A stretch of DNA of 45,223 nucleotides from Chloroflexota bacterium (GTDB taxonomy: Bacteria; Chloroflexota; UBA6077; FW602-bin22; JACPRP01). The translations under genes and the position numbers were made by a program. Position 1 is the stretch's first letter, and each line of letters opens with the position of its first letter. The notes beneath the pieces were generated by a model. That model did not search any database and had not been told where the DNA came from. It saw only the letters and a program-made list of their open reading frames with translations. Positions 17,650 to 26,168 of the stretch are shown in pieces. The stretch is from positions 1 through 45,223 of the forward strand of contig JACPRP010000028.1 in the NCBI GenBank assembly GCA_016189905.1. The letters are read 5' to 3'.

Positions 17650-18420
17650 TCAAAGGAGCCAGTAGACGAAGATGTCGTTCAATCCCGCCAGAAGCAAGAC
17701 CACTCCGGCCCCCCGCTCGAGAATTCGGTTGGCCCGGCGCAGACCCTGGAAGCGACCAGCCGCGTTTCCGATGCCCAGGGCAATCAGCCCCGTGATGCCT
17801 AGCAGGGGCAACGTCGTGCCAAGCGCGAACGCCGGCGGATAGAGCACCCCGATGGGCGAGCGCAATGCCATCGGGATGGTCAGGCCGAAAAAGAGCCAGA
17901 ATAGCGTCGGGCAAAAAGCGAAGGCGAACGCGACGCCCAGGAGGAAGCTGCTACGCAGGCTGCCACCAATCGCTCGCTCTTGAAGCCAGGAGCTAAGCCC
18001 GTGACCCATCGACACGTTTAACCGCAGCACGCCCAGGAAGAAGAGGCCGATGATGATCATCAGCGGTCCGAGCGCCTTCCTCGCGACGATGACGACGGGG
18101 ATAGTGCCGGTAGCCAGCTCGCGTCCAGCCAACACTACCGCCGCACCTACCAGCGTGTAGATCAGCATTTTACCGAGCAGATACCCCAGCACCGAAAGCA
18201 GCGGCGCCCGAGGCGCATCCAGACGTCGTGAGACGAACGCCAGCGCGCTGGCGTTCGTCGAGACCTGGCACGGCGATGTTGCCCCGAGCAGGCCCAGAAG
18301 AAGCGCCGCGACGATCGGCACGCCGACGCTGTTGCCGAGCGCGATCAGAGGCCCGCCGGCAGCGGCGTTCACCGTCGCCAAAAGGCCATACCAGTTTAGT
18401 GCGACCTCCCGCAGGTCCAC
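17650..18420 (-). CDS. CcdA/DsbD-like thiol-electron-transfer membrane protein
   Basis: A 256-residue protein if read from the GTG at 18420, which has GGAAGG 8 bp upstream and lies one base after the TAA of the preceding gene; longer starts would overlap that gene. It has about six or seven membrane segments. The two conserved cysteine loops of the CcdA family are visible, GATSPCQVSTNA after the first segment and AFAFCPTLFWLFFGLTIP later. CcdA/DsbD-type proteins pass electrons from cytoplasmic thioredoxin to extracytoplasmic thiol proteins, for cytochrome c or metallocentre assembly. It is in an operon with a BNR-repeat assembly-like factor and, further on, Met-rich and SHOCT proteins. The TlpA at 34340 could be a partner; that is inference. 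Confidence 0.85.
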   Translation of the reverse strand: MDLREVALNWYGLLATVNAAAGGPLIALGNSVGVPIVAALLLGLLGATSPCQVSTNASALAFVSRRLDAPRAPLLSVLGYLLGKMLIYTLVGAAVVLAGRELATGTIPVVIVARKALGPLMIIIGLFFLGVLRLNVSMGHGLSSWLQERAIGGSLRSSFLLGVAFAFAFCPTLFWLFFGLTIPMALRSPIGVLYPPAFALGTTLPLLGITGLIALGIGNAAGRFQGLRRANRILERGAGVVLLLAGLNDIFVYWLL

Positions 18421-18421
18421 G

Positions 18422-19387
18422 TTAGCTTCCTTCCCACGTTGTGCCACCATCCTCGCTCCGGTATACGCGTCCCTCGCCAGCACGCACGAACTCGATGGCC
18501 AAGACTACTCGAGGATTGCTGGGGCTGATCGCCAGGGTCGCAACATTCTGGCCGGGGAAGGTCAGCTCGCGCCAGCTAGCGCCAGCGTCGTCGCTTCGGT
18601 AGAGGCCGCTGTCGGTGCCAGCGAAAACTATCTGCTGATTCGTCGACTCGACCGCCAGGGCAGTGACGTTTGAGCCACCGAGGCCGGCGCCGCTGCGCTC
18701 CCAGGTCTTACCGCCGTCGACACTCCTCAGCACACCACCGCTCACGCTCCCTGCGAAGAGCACCTGGGAAGAACCTGCCGCCAGGTCTATCACGTCTCCT
18801 GGTAACTGCTCGCTCAGCTTCTCCCACTGCTTACCGCCATCGTTGCTGGCGAACAGGCCGTGGCCGACGACGAAGGCGAAAAGACGGCTCAGCGCATCCG
18901 GGCTCGCGGTGAAACCGTGAATGTCGCCGCCCGGCAGATTATTGGTAAGTGATTGCCACGAGGTGCCGCCGTCCACACTGGCAAAAAAGATGTTGTGGCC
19001 GGCCAGATACAGGTGACGCGGGTTAGCTGGGTTAACTACCAGGCCCATGGCGTCGAAGTTACGTTGTGCGACTAACGAGCGCCAGGTTCGGCCACCGTCA
19101 TCGCTGCGCATCACCCCGTTGTGGTGGCCGAAAAAAACGACGTTGGCATCGTCGGCATCGTCGGGGCTGAAGGCCAGGGCGTGAAAGTCGTTAGCCTGGA
19201 TCACGGCGATCGATCCGCCGCCACCGGGTCTGGCCATCAAGTACACCATCACGACGATGGCCACGAGAGGGAAAAGTAGCCCAAGCGCCAACCAACGACG
19301 GGATCGATTGCCGCCGCTCCTCGGCCGCCTATGTTGGGCGCCACCACGCCCTGCTTTAGAAGTTTGCTTGCTGGTTGAACGCGACAT
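18422..19387 (-). CDS. Membrane-anchored BNR-repeat (Ycf48/sialidase-like beta-propeller) protein
   Basis: A 321-residue protein starting at the ATG at 19387, with GGGAGG 7 bp upstream. There is a basic cytoplasmic N-terminus (residues 1-32), a membrane segment (LALGLLFPLVAIVVMVYLMA), then an exported propeller. At least five Asp-box/BNR repeats are visible: RSDDGGRTW, ASVDGGTSW, ASNDGGKQWE, RSVDGGKTWE, RSDDAGASWRE and RSEDGGTTWE. Such propellers occur in photosystem-assembly factor Ycf48 and in exo-sialidases. No sialidase catalytic residues are evident, so I favour a binding or assembly role. It is the first gene of the leftward operon. Confidence 0.85.
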   Translation of the reverse strand: MSRSTSKQTSKAGRGGAQHRRPRSGGNRSRRWLALGLLFPLVAIVVMVYLMARPGGGGSIAVIQANDFHALAFSPDDADDANVVFFGHHNGVMRSDDGGRTWRSLVAQRNFDAMGLVVNPANPRHLYLAGHNIFFASVDGGTSWQSLTNNLPGGDIHGFTASPDALSRLFAFVVGHGLFASNDGGKQWEKLSEQLPGDVIDLAAGSSQVLFAGSVSGGVLRSVDGGKTWERSGAGLGGSNVTALAVESTNQQIVFAGTDSGLYRSDDAGASWRELTFPGQNVATLAISPSNPRVVLAIEFVRAGEGRVYRSEDGGTTWEGS

Positions 19388-19433
19388 CCAAAAACCTCCC
19401 ACAGGCTCTGTGGCTGAATAGTGGATTGGCTAG

Positions 19434-19463
19434 ATTATATTCCCTTGTAGTATGATTATCAAT
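19434..19463 (-). promoter_or_regulatory. Sigma-70 promoter for BNR/CcdA operon
   Basis: On the minus strand TTGATA (19463-19458), an 18-bp spacer and a perfect TATAAT (19439-19434) lie about 47 bp upstream of the ATG. The -35 lies within the AT-rich gattatcaatgat, which could also bind a regulator. Confidence 0.6.
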
Positions 19464-19515
19464 GATAGCTCACGAGCGGTTAGCACCCAGTTCTAGCGTT
19501 AGCTGGATACCATCG

Positions 19516-20601
19516 ATGATTCGTGAGGCCAGACCCGAGGACGCGCCAGCCCTTATCGAGCTCGAGCGATTATGCCCAGAGATGGGCCGCGCAGCCGTGC
19601 GCATCGACCTGCGCGTTGATCACTTCGGCCTGGCGAGTCGCTATCCTGGCTCCAGGGGTTACGTAGCTCTGGCTGACGATGGCTCGGCGATCATCGGAAC
19701 GGTCTTCAGCAGCGTCGCGCCCACTCAGCTCAACGGCAGGCTCTTGCCCGCCGCCTACCTCTTCAGTCTGCGCGTACATCCCAGCTACCGTCGTCGCGGT
19801 GTGGCCTCGACGCTCATCGCTCACGCCTGTGAGCGGGCGCTGGTGGAGGTAGGAGCGCTTACCGCCTGGGCGGCGATCGTCGAGGGCAACGATGCTTCGC
19901 TTCAGACGGCCGAGCGCAGCGGCTTCGTCCGCATTCGCGATCTGCGGGCCAAGATCCTTCTCGGTGGCCTTGCTTGCCCCGATACATTATCAATCCTCGG
20001 GCGGATCGGGGCTTGTCCCGATACATTACCAATCATCAGACGTATCGGGGCCTGGCCGCACCTGGCTACTCGTCCCGCCTCCCTATCTGACCTTCCAGCC
20101 CTGGCCGATGCCTCCAATCGTTTCCATGCTCGCCACAATTTCTGGCGGCCCAAGACGTCACAGCGATTGCAGACAGAACTGGAGACATTGCGGCGCTCGC
20201 CGCGCGATATCGAGGTAGCGCTCACAACAGAAGGAACAGCCCTTGCGGCGGCGAGTGCGCTGGAAGTGGCGCGCATAGCCCGCCTTCGTCTGGTGGGCCT
20301 CAGAGGCCTGCCCAACCTCGTTAACCGTCTTCTCTCCCCGCTCTTTGGGCTCTTCCCTCTCAATGCGCTTCTGGTTCATCACTACTTTTCACCGCCCGAT
20401 CAGCCGGCTGTTGGCGCAGCCTTGATCCAGGCGCTTCACCGCAGATATCTTCCCCCGTCCTGGGCAGCCATCATCGTGGTCGACCCGCTAGATCCTGTTT
20501 CAAATGCCCTGGACCTCCTGTGGGGCATATCAGGGCGCGTTCACCTGGTCGTGAAGGGCGACGAGAGCATCGATCGATCCCGCCCCAGCTACCTCCCCTG
20601 A
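19516..20601 (+). CDS. GNAT-family acetyltransferase with a repeat-derived insert
   Basis: A 361-residue protein if started at ATG 19516 (MIREARPEDAPALIELERL, a normal GNAT beginning). An in-frame ATG at 19462 would put the start inside the divergent promoter. The acetyl-CoA site is YLFSLRVHPSYRRRGVASTL (~residues 80-100), and the next GNAT strand is AAIVEGNDASLQTAERSGF. Residues ~154-182 contain a two-unit repeat (ACPDTL-IL-RIGA), translated from a tandem DNA repeat. The second half (~residues 190-360) resembles a decayed or divergent second GNAT domain with no visible acetyl-CoA loop. The substrate is unknown. It is convergent with ubiB and ends 6 bp before it. Confidence 0.75.
   Translation: MIREARPEDAPALIELERLCPEMGRAAVRIDLRVDHFGLASRYPGSRGYVALADDGSAIIGTVFSSVAPTQLNGRLLPAAYLFSLRVHPSYRRRGVASTLIAHACERALVEVGALTAWAAIVEGNDASLQTAERSGFVRIRDLRAKILLGGLACPDTLSILGRIGACPDTLPIIRRIGAWPHLATRPASLSDLPALADASNRFHARHNFWRPKTSQRLQTELETLRRSPRDIEVALTTEGTALAAASALEVARIARLRLVGLRGLPNLVNRLLSPLFGLFPLNALLVHHYFSPPDQPAVGAALIQALHRRYLPPSWAAIIVVDPLDPVSNALDLLWGISGRVHLVVKGDESIDRSRPSYLP
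19971..20055. repeat. Two-copy ~40-bp tandem repeat within GNAT gene
   Basis: CTTGCCCCGATACATTA and CTTGTCCCGATACATTA head two successive units, each ending in ATCGGGG. The units are in frame with the acetyltransferase and encode a duplicated ACPDTL...RIGA segment. CCCCGAT and ATCGGGG are complementary, so each unit can fold as a hairpin. Confidence 0.65.
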
Positions 20602-20607
20602 CATCCC

Positions 20608-22329
20608 TTAATGGTGCCCCCGGCGGAATATGGCATAGATAAGCCAGACGCCTAACCCTCCCACCGCGGCGAACCCGGCCCCCAGGAGCCACCTTACTAT
20701 CCGCTCGACCCCGGTGGCGCGATAGATTTGCAGCAGCAGCGCGATTCCTATGGTGAAGGCGCCTGCCAGGATGCCCAGGATCAGACGATTCACCATTCGA
20801 TTCAACGAATCCAGCACGTGCTCGGTTTCCTGCACCCGGACGCTCATGGAGACGTTGCCGCGCTCTACCTGCCCCAGAAGACGGTCTGCCCGACGTGGGA
20901 GTGTAACCGCCAGTTGACTCAGATCTCGTATCGCGGGAAGGACGCGCCTTGCCCAGTACTGAGGCAGATAGGTTCGCAGGACCAGCTCTCGGGCGTAGGG
21001 ACCTAGCACCTCGGCTACATTGAATTCCGGGTCCAACTGCCGCGCGAGCCCCTCGTGCATCGAAAGCGTCTTGCTCATCAGAGCCAGGTGGCTCGGCACG
21101 GTCAACATGTGCCTTCTCGCCGTCGCGAGGAACTCCTCTAGGGTCCGGTGAATCTCGACCTCTTTCAGCGGGAGGCCCCAGTACAGTGACATAAGGTGCT
21201 CGATATCTCGCTTCAGACGCTCGAACTGTGACGCGGTGCCGACGATGCCCAGCGCCGACAACTGGTCGACAACGCTGTCGACATCCTGATCTACGATGGC
21301 CAGGAAAAGGTACAGGAGGTTCTGCCGAGTTTGCTCGTCCAGCCGCCCGACCATGCCATAATCGAGTAGACCGATGATCGGGCCCGGCTTGACGAGGAAG
21401 TTGCCAGGGTGAGGGTCGGCGTGGAAGAATCCATCCTCCAGCATCATCTTGAGCACGATGCGCACACCGGTCGCCGCCAGCTCGTGGCGATCGATTCCCG
21501 CAGATGCCAGGGCCGCCACGTCGCCGATCTTGATGCCCTCAATGCGCTCCATCGTTAGGATCCGCCGCGTTGTATAGCGCCAGTGGATAGTTGGCACCCG
21601 GAGAGATGGCTCTTTGGCGAAGTTCCTCTCAATACGCCCGGCGTTGCGCCCCTCACGGATGTAGTCCAGCTCCCCTCGCAGCGTGTCGGCGAACTCCTCG
21701 ACCATCCCTGGCAGATCGTAGATCTGGCCCCACCCCGTCCGTGTCTGGGCCAGCCGCGCCAGATCCATAAGAATCGCCAGATCCGCCTCGACAAGCCGCT
21801 CCACCCCAGGCCGTTGGACCTTGACCACCACCTCCTCACCTGTGGCCAGCGTGGCCGCGTGAGCCTGGCCTATGGAGGCGGATCCGAGGGGATCTCGATC
21901 GAAGCTCGCGAAGAGGTTGGTCGGAGATTCGCCTAGCTCCTGGGCGATTTGCGCCTCTATCACCCTGATGGGCTCGGGCGGCACAGCATCCTGCAGCTTG
22001 GAGAGCTCGGCGATGAAATCGGGAGGCAGCAAATCAGAGCGAGTAGACAGGATCTGCCCCAGCTTTATGAAAGTGGCCCCAAGCTCCTCGAACACCAGCC
22101 GCAGGTGCTCGGCCTGGGTGTAGGGCGTGGCACGCCGAGCGTGGCCCAGTAATCCCCAGTGAAAGGGCACGAGATGGCCCTGGCCAAGCTGGTTAACCAG
22201 ATAGCCAAAACCGTGCCGAAAGAGAATTCGCACAACCTGGCGATACCGGTCGGCAGGACCGTGTTGGAAGCGTTCGGCTCTCACTGCTCCCCTCTCGCTG
22301 GCGCCCACGGCGCCCCAGGCCAGAAACAA
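20608..22329 (-). CDS. ubiB: ABC1/AarF/UbiB-family atypical kinase
   Basis: A 573-residue protein. The conserved N-terminal KxGQ element appears as IKLGQILSTRSDLLPP (~residue 89). It is followed by LGSASIGQAHAATL (the Ala/Gly-rich nucleotide loop) and VVVKVQRPGV with the ATP-binding Lys. The catalytic and metal motifs are HADPHPGNFLV and GLLDYGMVGR. Two C-terminal membrane segments end in the short tail RRGHH, as in bacterial UbiB/AarF. The family supports isoprenoid quinone synthesis or lipid homeostasis at the membrane through an atypical ATPase/kinase activity. The start is unsure: TTG at 22329 is used, and a GTG about 16 codons in follows GAGGGG. A decayed partial copy lies at 25793-25905. 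Confidence 0.92.
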   Translation of the reverse strand: MFLAWGAVGASERGAVRAERFQHGPADRYRQVVRILFRHGFGYLVNQLGQGHLVPFHWGLLGHARRATPYTQAEHLRLVFEELGATFIKLGQILSTRSDLLPPDFIAELSKLQDAVPPEPIRVIEAQIAQELGESPTNLFASFDRDPLGSASIGQAHAATLATGEEVVVKVQRPGVERLVEADLAILMDLARLAQTRTGWGQIYDLPGMVEEFADTLRGELDYIREGRNAGRIERNFAKEPSLRVPTIHWRYTTRRILTMERIEGIKIGDVAALASAGIDRHELAATGVRIVLKMMLEDGFFHADPHPGNFLVKPGPIIGLLDYGMVGRLDEQTRQNLLYLFLAIVDQDVDSVVDQLSALGIVGTASQFERLKRDIEHLMSLYWGLPLKEVEIHRTLEEFLATARRHMLTVPSHLALMSKTLSMHEGLARQLDPEFNVAEVLGPYARELVLRTYLPQYWARRVLPAIRDLSQLAVTLPRRADRLLGQVERGNVSMSVRVQETEHVLDSLNRMVNRLILGILAGAFTIGIALLLQIYRATGVERIVRWLLGAGFAAVGGLGVWLIYAIFRRGHH

Positions 22330-22387
22330 ATCCGCCAGATGGACAGACTCGCCAGAGTCGATAATCAGCAGGAGTTGTGCCGAAGTC

Positions 22388-22426
22388 CTTCATCGACTTG
22401 TCACCTTCGCTTCATCCGTGCTTCAT
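22388..22426. promoter_or_regulatory. Pho-box-like 11-bp periodic direct repeats upstream of htpX
   Basis: CTTCAT, TGTCAC, CTTCAT and CTTCAT begin at 22388, 22399, 22410 and 22421, exactly 11 bp apart. This is the spacing expected for OmpR/PhoB-family dimers on one face of the helix. They lie between divergent ubiB and htpX. A similar pair is present at 28768. Confidence 0.5.
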
Positions 22427-22570
22427 ACTTGTCGACTAACATGACAATTGTAAAGACTGCTTCGAAAACGCGAATCGTGCAAGCGTCTTGAATGGATCGC
22501 ACTCCTTCGATCTCCCTGTCCGACAGGTTGACCGTGCGCGATCGACGACAAACGACGGAGGGTTTAGGTG

Positions 22571-23464
22571 ATGAATATGGGCAACACCTTAAAGACGACG
22601 ATGTTACTTACTGTTTTGACACTGCTCTTCATATTTATGGGTCGCCTTCTAGGTGGAACCGGCGGTATGGTTCTGGCCTTTGGCTTGGCGTTACTGATGA
22701 ACTTTGGCGCGTACTGGTTCTCTGATAAAGTTGCGTTGGCAATGTCAGGGGCCAAAGAGGTATCTTACGACGCGGCCCCTGAGCTACACAAGATCGTCGA
22801 TCATCTGGCGCTGCGGTCGCGGATGCCGAAACCCCGAGTTTACATTATGGAAACAGACTCTCCCAATGCCTTCGCCACGGGGCGTGATCCGTCCCATGCG
22901 GCCGTTGCGGTAACGACGGGCATTTTGCGCATTCTCGATCGCGATGAATTAGCCGGGGTGCTGGCCCACGAGCTAGCCCATATCAAGAACCGCGATACCC
23001 TGATCGCCACAATAGTTGCCACTATAGCCGGTGCTATCACGATGATCGCTAATATGGCGCAGTGGGCGATGCTGTTCGGCGGGTTTGGCCGCTCACAGGA
23101 CGATGAAGAGGACGGAGCGGGTCTTGCCAGCCTGGCAAGTGGGATCCTGATGATCTTCCTCGCGCCAATCGCGGCCACCGTCATTCAACTGGCGATCTCG
23201 CGAGCACGTGAGTATGGAGCGGATGCGCTTGGCGCAGGTATTCTTGGTGATCCGCTGCCATTGGCGCGCGCCCTCGAAAAGCTGGAAAAGGGCAGTCAGG
23301 CCATCCCTATGCAGGTCAATCCCGCGTCTGCCCATCAGTATATCGTGAAGCCATTTAGCGGCGGGGGACTCGTTGGCCTTTTCAGCACCCATCCGTCGAC
23401 GGCCGAGAGGGTGTCCCGACTGCGGCAGATGGCACTGCGACCGAACGCCCTCAGTCTGGACTGA
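22571..23464 (+). CDS. htpX: HtpX-like M48 membrane metalloprotease
   Basis: A 297-residue protein with GGAGG 8 bp before the ATG at 22571. Two N-terminal membrane segments (residues ~8-28 and 32-52) precede the M48 peptidase domain. The zinc site is LAHELAHIKNRD (His133, Glu134, His137), with the third ligand in SRAREYGADALGA. Two further hydrophobic segments lie between (IATIVATIAGAITMIAN and GILMIFLAPIAATVI). FSTHPSTAERVSRLR is the family C-terminal block. HtpX cleaves damaged membrane proteins on the cytoplasmic side. The position just upstream of a two-component system and downstream of a Pho-box-like array suggests envelope-stress control. Confidence 0.95.
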   Translation: MNMGNTLKTTMLLTVLTLLFIFMGRLLGGTGGMVLAFGLALLMNFGAYWFSDKVALAMSGAKEVSYDAAPELHKIVDHLALRSRMPKPRVYIMETDSPNAFATGRDPSHAAVAVTTGILRILDRDELAGVLAHELAHIKNRDTLIATIVATIAGAITMIANMAQWAMLFGGFGRSQDDEEDGAGLASLASGILMIFLAPIAATVIQLAISRAREYGADALGAGILGDPLPLARALEKLEKGSQAIPMQVNPASAHQYIVKPFSGGGLVGLFSTHPSTAERVSRLRQMALRPNALSLD

Positions 23465-23474
23465 GCGCCTCCTT

Positions 23475-23503
23475 TTGCACGATACTACCAGGGATTGTAT
23501 ACT
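23475..23503 (+). promoter_or_regulatory. Sigma-70 promoter for two-component system
   Basis: TTGCAC (23475-23480), a 17-bp spacer and TATACT (23498-23503) lie upstream of the response regulator. The first 13 bases (TTGCACGATACTA) also occur near 6870. Confidence 0.55.
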
Positions 23504-23537
23504 TGCTCTGGCACGTTTCACCTGTACGAATCCATAG

Positions 23538-24263
23538 GTGTTCGTCCAACTCCCTGAGGCTGTAAAAGGGGTAGTAGAGAGCTTGCCGAGCCATCGTATT
23601 CTGGTCGTCGACGACGACCCCAAAATACTGAGTCTTATGAAGCGAGGCCTCGCCTTCGCCGGCTACGCTATCGACGTTGCGGCCGACGGCGAGAGTGCGA
23701 TCTCGCTCGCGCGGGAGAACGCTCCAGACCTCGTCTTGCTGGATGTGATGCTTCCACGGCTCGATGGAATTGAGGTTTGCCGCCGACTGCGGGCGGGAGA
23801 CGGCGACCTGCCCATCCTTATGCTGACAGCTAGAGGCACGGTGCCAGATCGTGTATCTGGCCTGGACGCCGGAGCGGATGATTACCTGGTAAAGCCATTC
23901 GCTTTCGACGAATTGCTGGCCCGCATCCGAGCCCTCCTCCGACGCGTCAAACCTAACGACGAAGGTTCACTGAGCTTCGCGGATATCAGGTTAGACCCGT
24001 CAACGCGCGAGGTCGAACGTCGTGGACGCAAGCTTACGTTGACAACCAAGGAGTTCGATCTTGTGGAGTTCTTCATGCGACATCCCCGGCAGGTGCTCTC
24101 GCGCGACGTCATTTTCGATCGGGTCTGGGGCTCGAGCTTCCTCGGAGATTCTAACATCATCGACGTCCACGTCATGCGCTTGCGGTCCAAGCTGGAGGCT
24201 GGGGGCGAGCCACGGCTCATCTACACCATTCGCGGTGCTGGCTACAGCTTGCGCGAGGGGTGA
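23538..24263 (+). CDS. OmpR/PhoB-family response regulator
   Basis: A 241-residue protein from GTG 23538; a TTG at 23583 just before HRILVVDDD is an equally plausible start. The receiver domain has VVDDDPK acidic residues, the phosphorylated Asp in [13 protein letters not shown] (~Asp69), LTARG and the Lys in DDYLVKPF. The C-terminal winged-helix domain is typical of OmpR ([34 protein letters not shown]). It ends 3 bp before the sensor kinase, so they are co-translated. OmpR-type proteins bind 11-bp direct repeats, and such repeats are visible upstream of htpX and of the SHOCT gene at 28850. Confidence 0.95.
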   Translation: MFVQLPEAVKGVVESLPSHRILVVDDDPKILSLMKRGLAFAGYAIDVAADGESAISLARENAPDLVLLDVMLPRLDGIEVCRRLRAGDGDLPILMLTARGTVPDRVSGLDAGADDYLVKPFAFDELLARIRALLRRVKPNDEGSLSFADIRLDPSTREVERRGRKLTLTTKEFDLVEFFMRHPRQVLSRDVIFDRVWGSSFLGDSNIIDVHVMRLRSKLEAGGEPRLIYTIRGAGYSLREG

Positions 24264-24266
24264 ACA

Positions 24267-25697
24267 GTGGTTATTTCAAAGCTGCGGGCGCTGCCCATTC
24301 GATTTCGGCTTGCCCTGTGGTATGCGCTCTTCTTCTTGATCATAATCTCTGCCATCAGCACGTATTTCTTGACCGCACTGGAGAGCAGCCTCTTGCAAGA
24401 GACGGACGATACCTTGAGTCTGCGTGCCTCACAGGTCGAACACGAGATAGCTGCCGCCAGGAACGGAAGTCTGCGCCGTGGAGATGTCGATGCTGGTGTT
24501 CTAGAAGTAGCCCCAGTGGAGGAGTTTTCTGCCCCCGGGATCTATATTCAGATTCTTGACCCTATGGGTGAAGTGCTGGCCACGTCTCTCAACTTACCAA
24601 AGGGCCAGCTTCCCGTGACAGCGGATTTGCTCGCGGCGGCTCTAGCGGGAGAAGAAGTATACGCGACCGTGCCGGTAGGGCGTGAACGCGTGAGAGTTCT
24701 TGGCAGGCCCCTGCCCAGCGCCGAAGGGTTGGGCGGGATAGTGCTGGTTGGAGAGTCGTTGCACCCGCTGGAGGCTACCTTAGAAAGGACTCAGCAGCTC
24801 ATCGTCCTGACCGCCGTGGGCGCCGCGATTATGGCTATAATAGGGGGGTGGTGGCTTACAGCCAACGCCCTGGGGCCGGTTGCCGAGGTAACTCGGGTCG
24901 CGCGGCAGATCGCGACGACCGGCCAGTTTCAGCAACGCATCACGGCCTCGCCAGCCAGAGACGAATTGGGCGATCTGACAGCCACCTTCAACGAGATGAT
25001 CGCCCGACTTGAGAAGACCTTGCAGCACCAGCGTGAGTTCCTCGCCGATGTATCCCACGAGCTGCGAGGCCCCCTGATGGTGATCCGCGGCAATGTCGAC
25101 ATCCTGAAGCTGGACATCCCTGAAAAAGAGAGACAAGAGTGTGCGCAAGACGCCGCGGACGAGGTAGAACGTATGTCGCGGTTGCTCTCCGATCTGCTCT
25201 TTGTGGCCGAATCAGACGCTCAGCAACTGGTCGAGCACCAGCCTGTGTCCCTTGACGATGTGGTGGGTGAGATCTGGACGCGCGCAAAGACGTTGGACGG
25301 AGGGGCGCACGATATGGTTATCACGCGCATAGATCCTGTGACCGTCCTGGGGGATCGCTATCGTTTGGGCGAGATGGTCTGGAACCTCCTGGAAAACGCA
25401 CTTCGTTACACTCCAACTGGTGGCCGAGTAACGCTTTCCCTTGGCAACCATGGGCAGATCGCCGAGCTGATCGTAGCGGATACCGGCGTCGGCATATCCT
25501 CCGAGCACCTACCGCGAATCTTCGAGCGCTTCTATCGCGTCGACCGAGCACGCTCGCGCAGCCAGGGCGGAACCGGACTGGGCCTTGCCATCGTCAAGCA
25601 GACGGTCGAAGCTCATGGTGGCCGGGTCCGGGTGCGCAGCCAGCCCGGAGATGGCACAACTTTTACCCTGGCGATTCCAATCGACAACCCCCAATGA
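24267..25697 (+). CDS. Membrane sensor histidine kinase
   Basis: A 476-residue protein starting at GTG with GAGGGGTGA upstream. The first membrane segment spans residues ~13-35 (LALWYALFFLIIISAIS). An extracytoplasmic sensor of ~135 residues follows, then a second segment (~residues 177-197). A HAMP linker precedes the HisKA helix with the phosphorylated His in DVSHELRGPL (~His264). The ATPase domain shows the N box LLENALRYTP, G1 DTGVGIS, F box FERFYRVDRARS and G2 GGTGLGLAIV. It pairs with the upstream regulator. The signal is unknown; its gene neighbours suggest envelope or metal stress. The stop codon overlaps the first copy of a 12-bp tandem array. Confidence 0.95.
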   Translation: MVISKLRALPIRFRLALWYALFFLIIISAISTYFLTALESSLLQETDDTLSLRASQVEHEIAAARNGSLRRGDVDAGVLEVAPVEEFSAPGIYIQILDPMGEVLATSLNLPKGQLPVTADLLAAALAGEEVYATVPVGRERVRVLGRPLPSAEGLGGIVLVGESLHPLEATLERTQQLIVLTAVGAAIMAIIGGWWLTANALGPVAEVTRVARQIATTGQFQQRITASPARDELGDLTATFNEMIARLEKTLQHQREFLADVSHELRGPLMVIRGNVDILKLDIPEKERQECAQDAADEVERMSRLLSDLLFVAESDAQQLVEHQPVSLDDVVGEIWTRAKTLDGGAHDMVITRIDPVTVLGDRYRLGEMVWNLLENALRYTPTGGRVTLSLGNHGQIAELIVADTGVGISSEHLPRIFERFYRVDRARSRSQGGTGLGLAIVKQTVEAHGGRVRVRSQPGDGTTFTLAIPIDNPQ

Positions 25698-25792
25698 TGC
25701 CCCCGACGGATGCCCTCGACGATGCCCCCGACGATGCCCCCGACGATGCCCCCGACGATGCCCTCGACGATGCCCTCGACGATGCCCTCGAC
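25696..25792. repeat. Eight-copy 12-bp tandem repeat
   Basis: GATGCCCYCGAC is repeated eight times (starts 25696, 25709, then every 12 bp to 25781), with one extra base after the first copy. On the minus strand each unit encodes RRGH in the frame of the adjoining ubiB remnant. The intact UbiB ends in exactly one RRGH, so the array looks like a slippage expansion of that tail. Confidence 0.85.
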
Positions 25793-25905
25793 GGAACATG
25801 GCGTAGATGAGCCAGATGCCTAACCCTGCTGATTGACCAGACAGCCGAAGCCGTGCCTGAAGTGGATTCGCACGACCTGGCGATAGCGGTCGATGGGGCC
25901 GTGTC
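25793..25905 (-). pseudogene. Internally deleted ubiB-like gene remnant
   Basis: Read leftwards, the first part encodes HGPIDRYRQVVRIHFRHGF, matching the N-terminal region of the intact UbiB (HGPADRYRQVVRILFRHGF). After the equivalent of LVNQ it jumps, with a change of reading frame, to GIWLIYAMFRRGH, matching the C-terminal GVWLIYAIFRRGH. About 500 codons are missing. DNA identity to both ends of 20608-22329 is high by eye. This is a dead duplicate whose tail became the 12-bp tandem array. Confidence 0.75.
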
Positions 25906-25907
25906 TC

Positions 25908-26030
25908 TATAGCAGTTTGCATTTTGATATGGCTACCCGTAGCGCGGGGGCTCGTCCCCCGCGCTACATTGCATACGCTCGGTATATCGGTGGCCGCTCC
26001 GCTAGCCAAAATCCTTTGCAAACTGCTATA
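25908..26030. mobile_element. MITE-like element with perfect terminal inverted repeats
   Basis: A 123-bp element with 14-bp exact inverted ends (TATAGCAGTTTGCA and its complement). A central perfect hairpin GTAGCGCGGGGG-ctcgt-CCCCCGCGCTAC lies at 25939-25967. There is no ORF. The ends resemble those of the other MITE-like family (ATAGCGTTTTGCG), suggesting mobilisation by the same kind of transposase. Confidence 0.75.
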
Positions 26031-26168
26031 TTGTTCGGCTCTCCCCGTCACATCTCCGATCCGTGTGCCCAAATCAAGCGGAATCCGTATCCCCTGAATG
26101 TAGGAATGTATGATTGGCAGGACTTGTGTCAGCGGGCTCCTGGCATATCAATTGCTGCAATACAAGCC

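Noticed and set aside
25696-25792. 12-bp repeat array as CRISPR
   Set aside because: The units are contiguous with no spacers and no cas genes are near.
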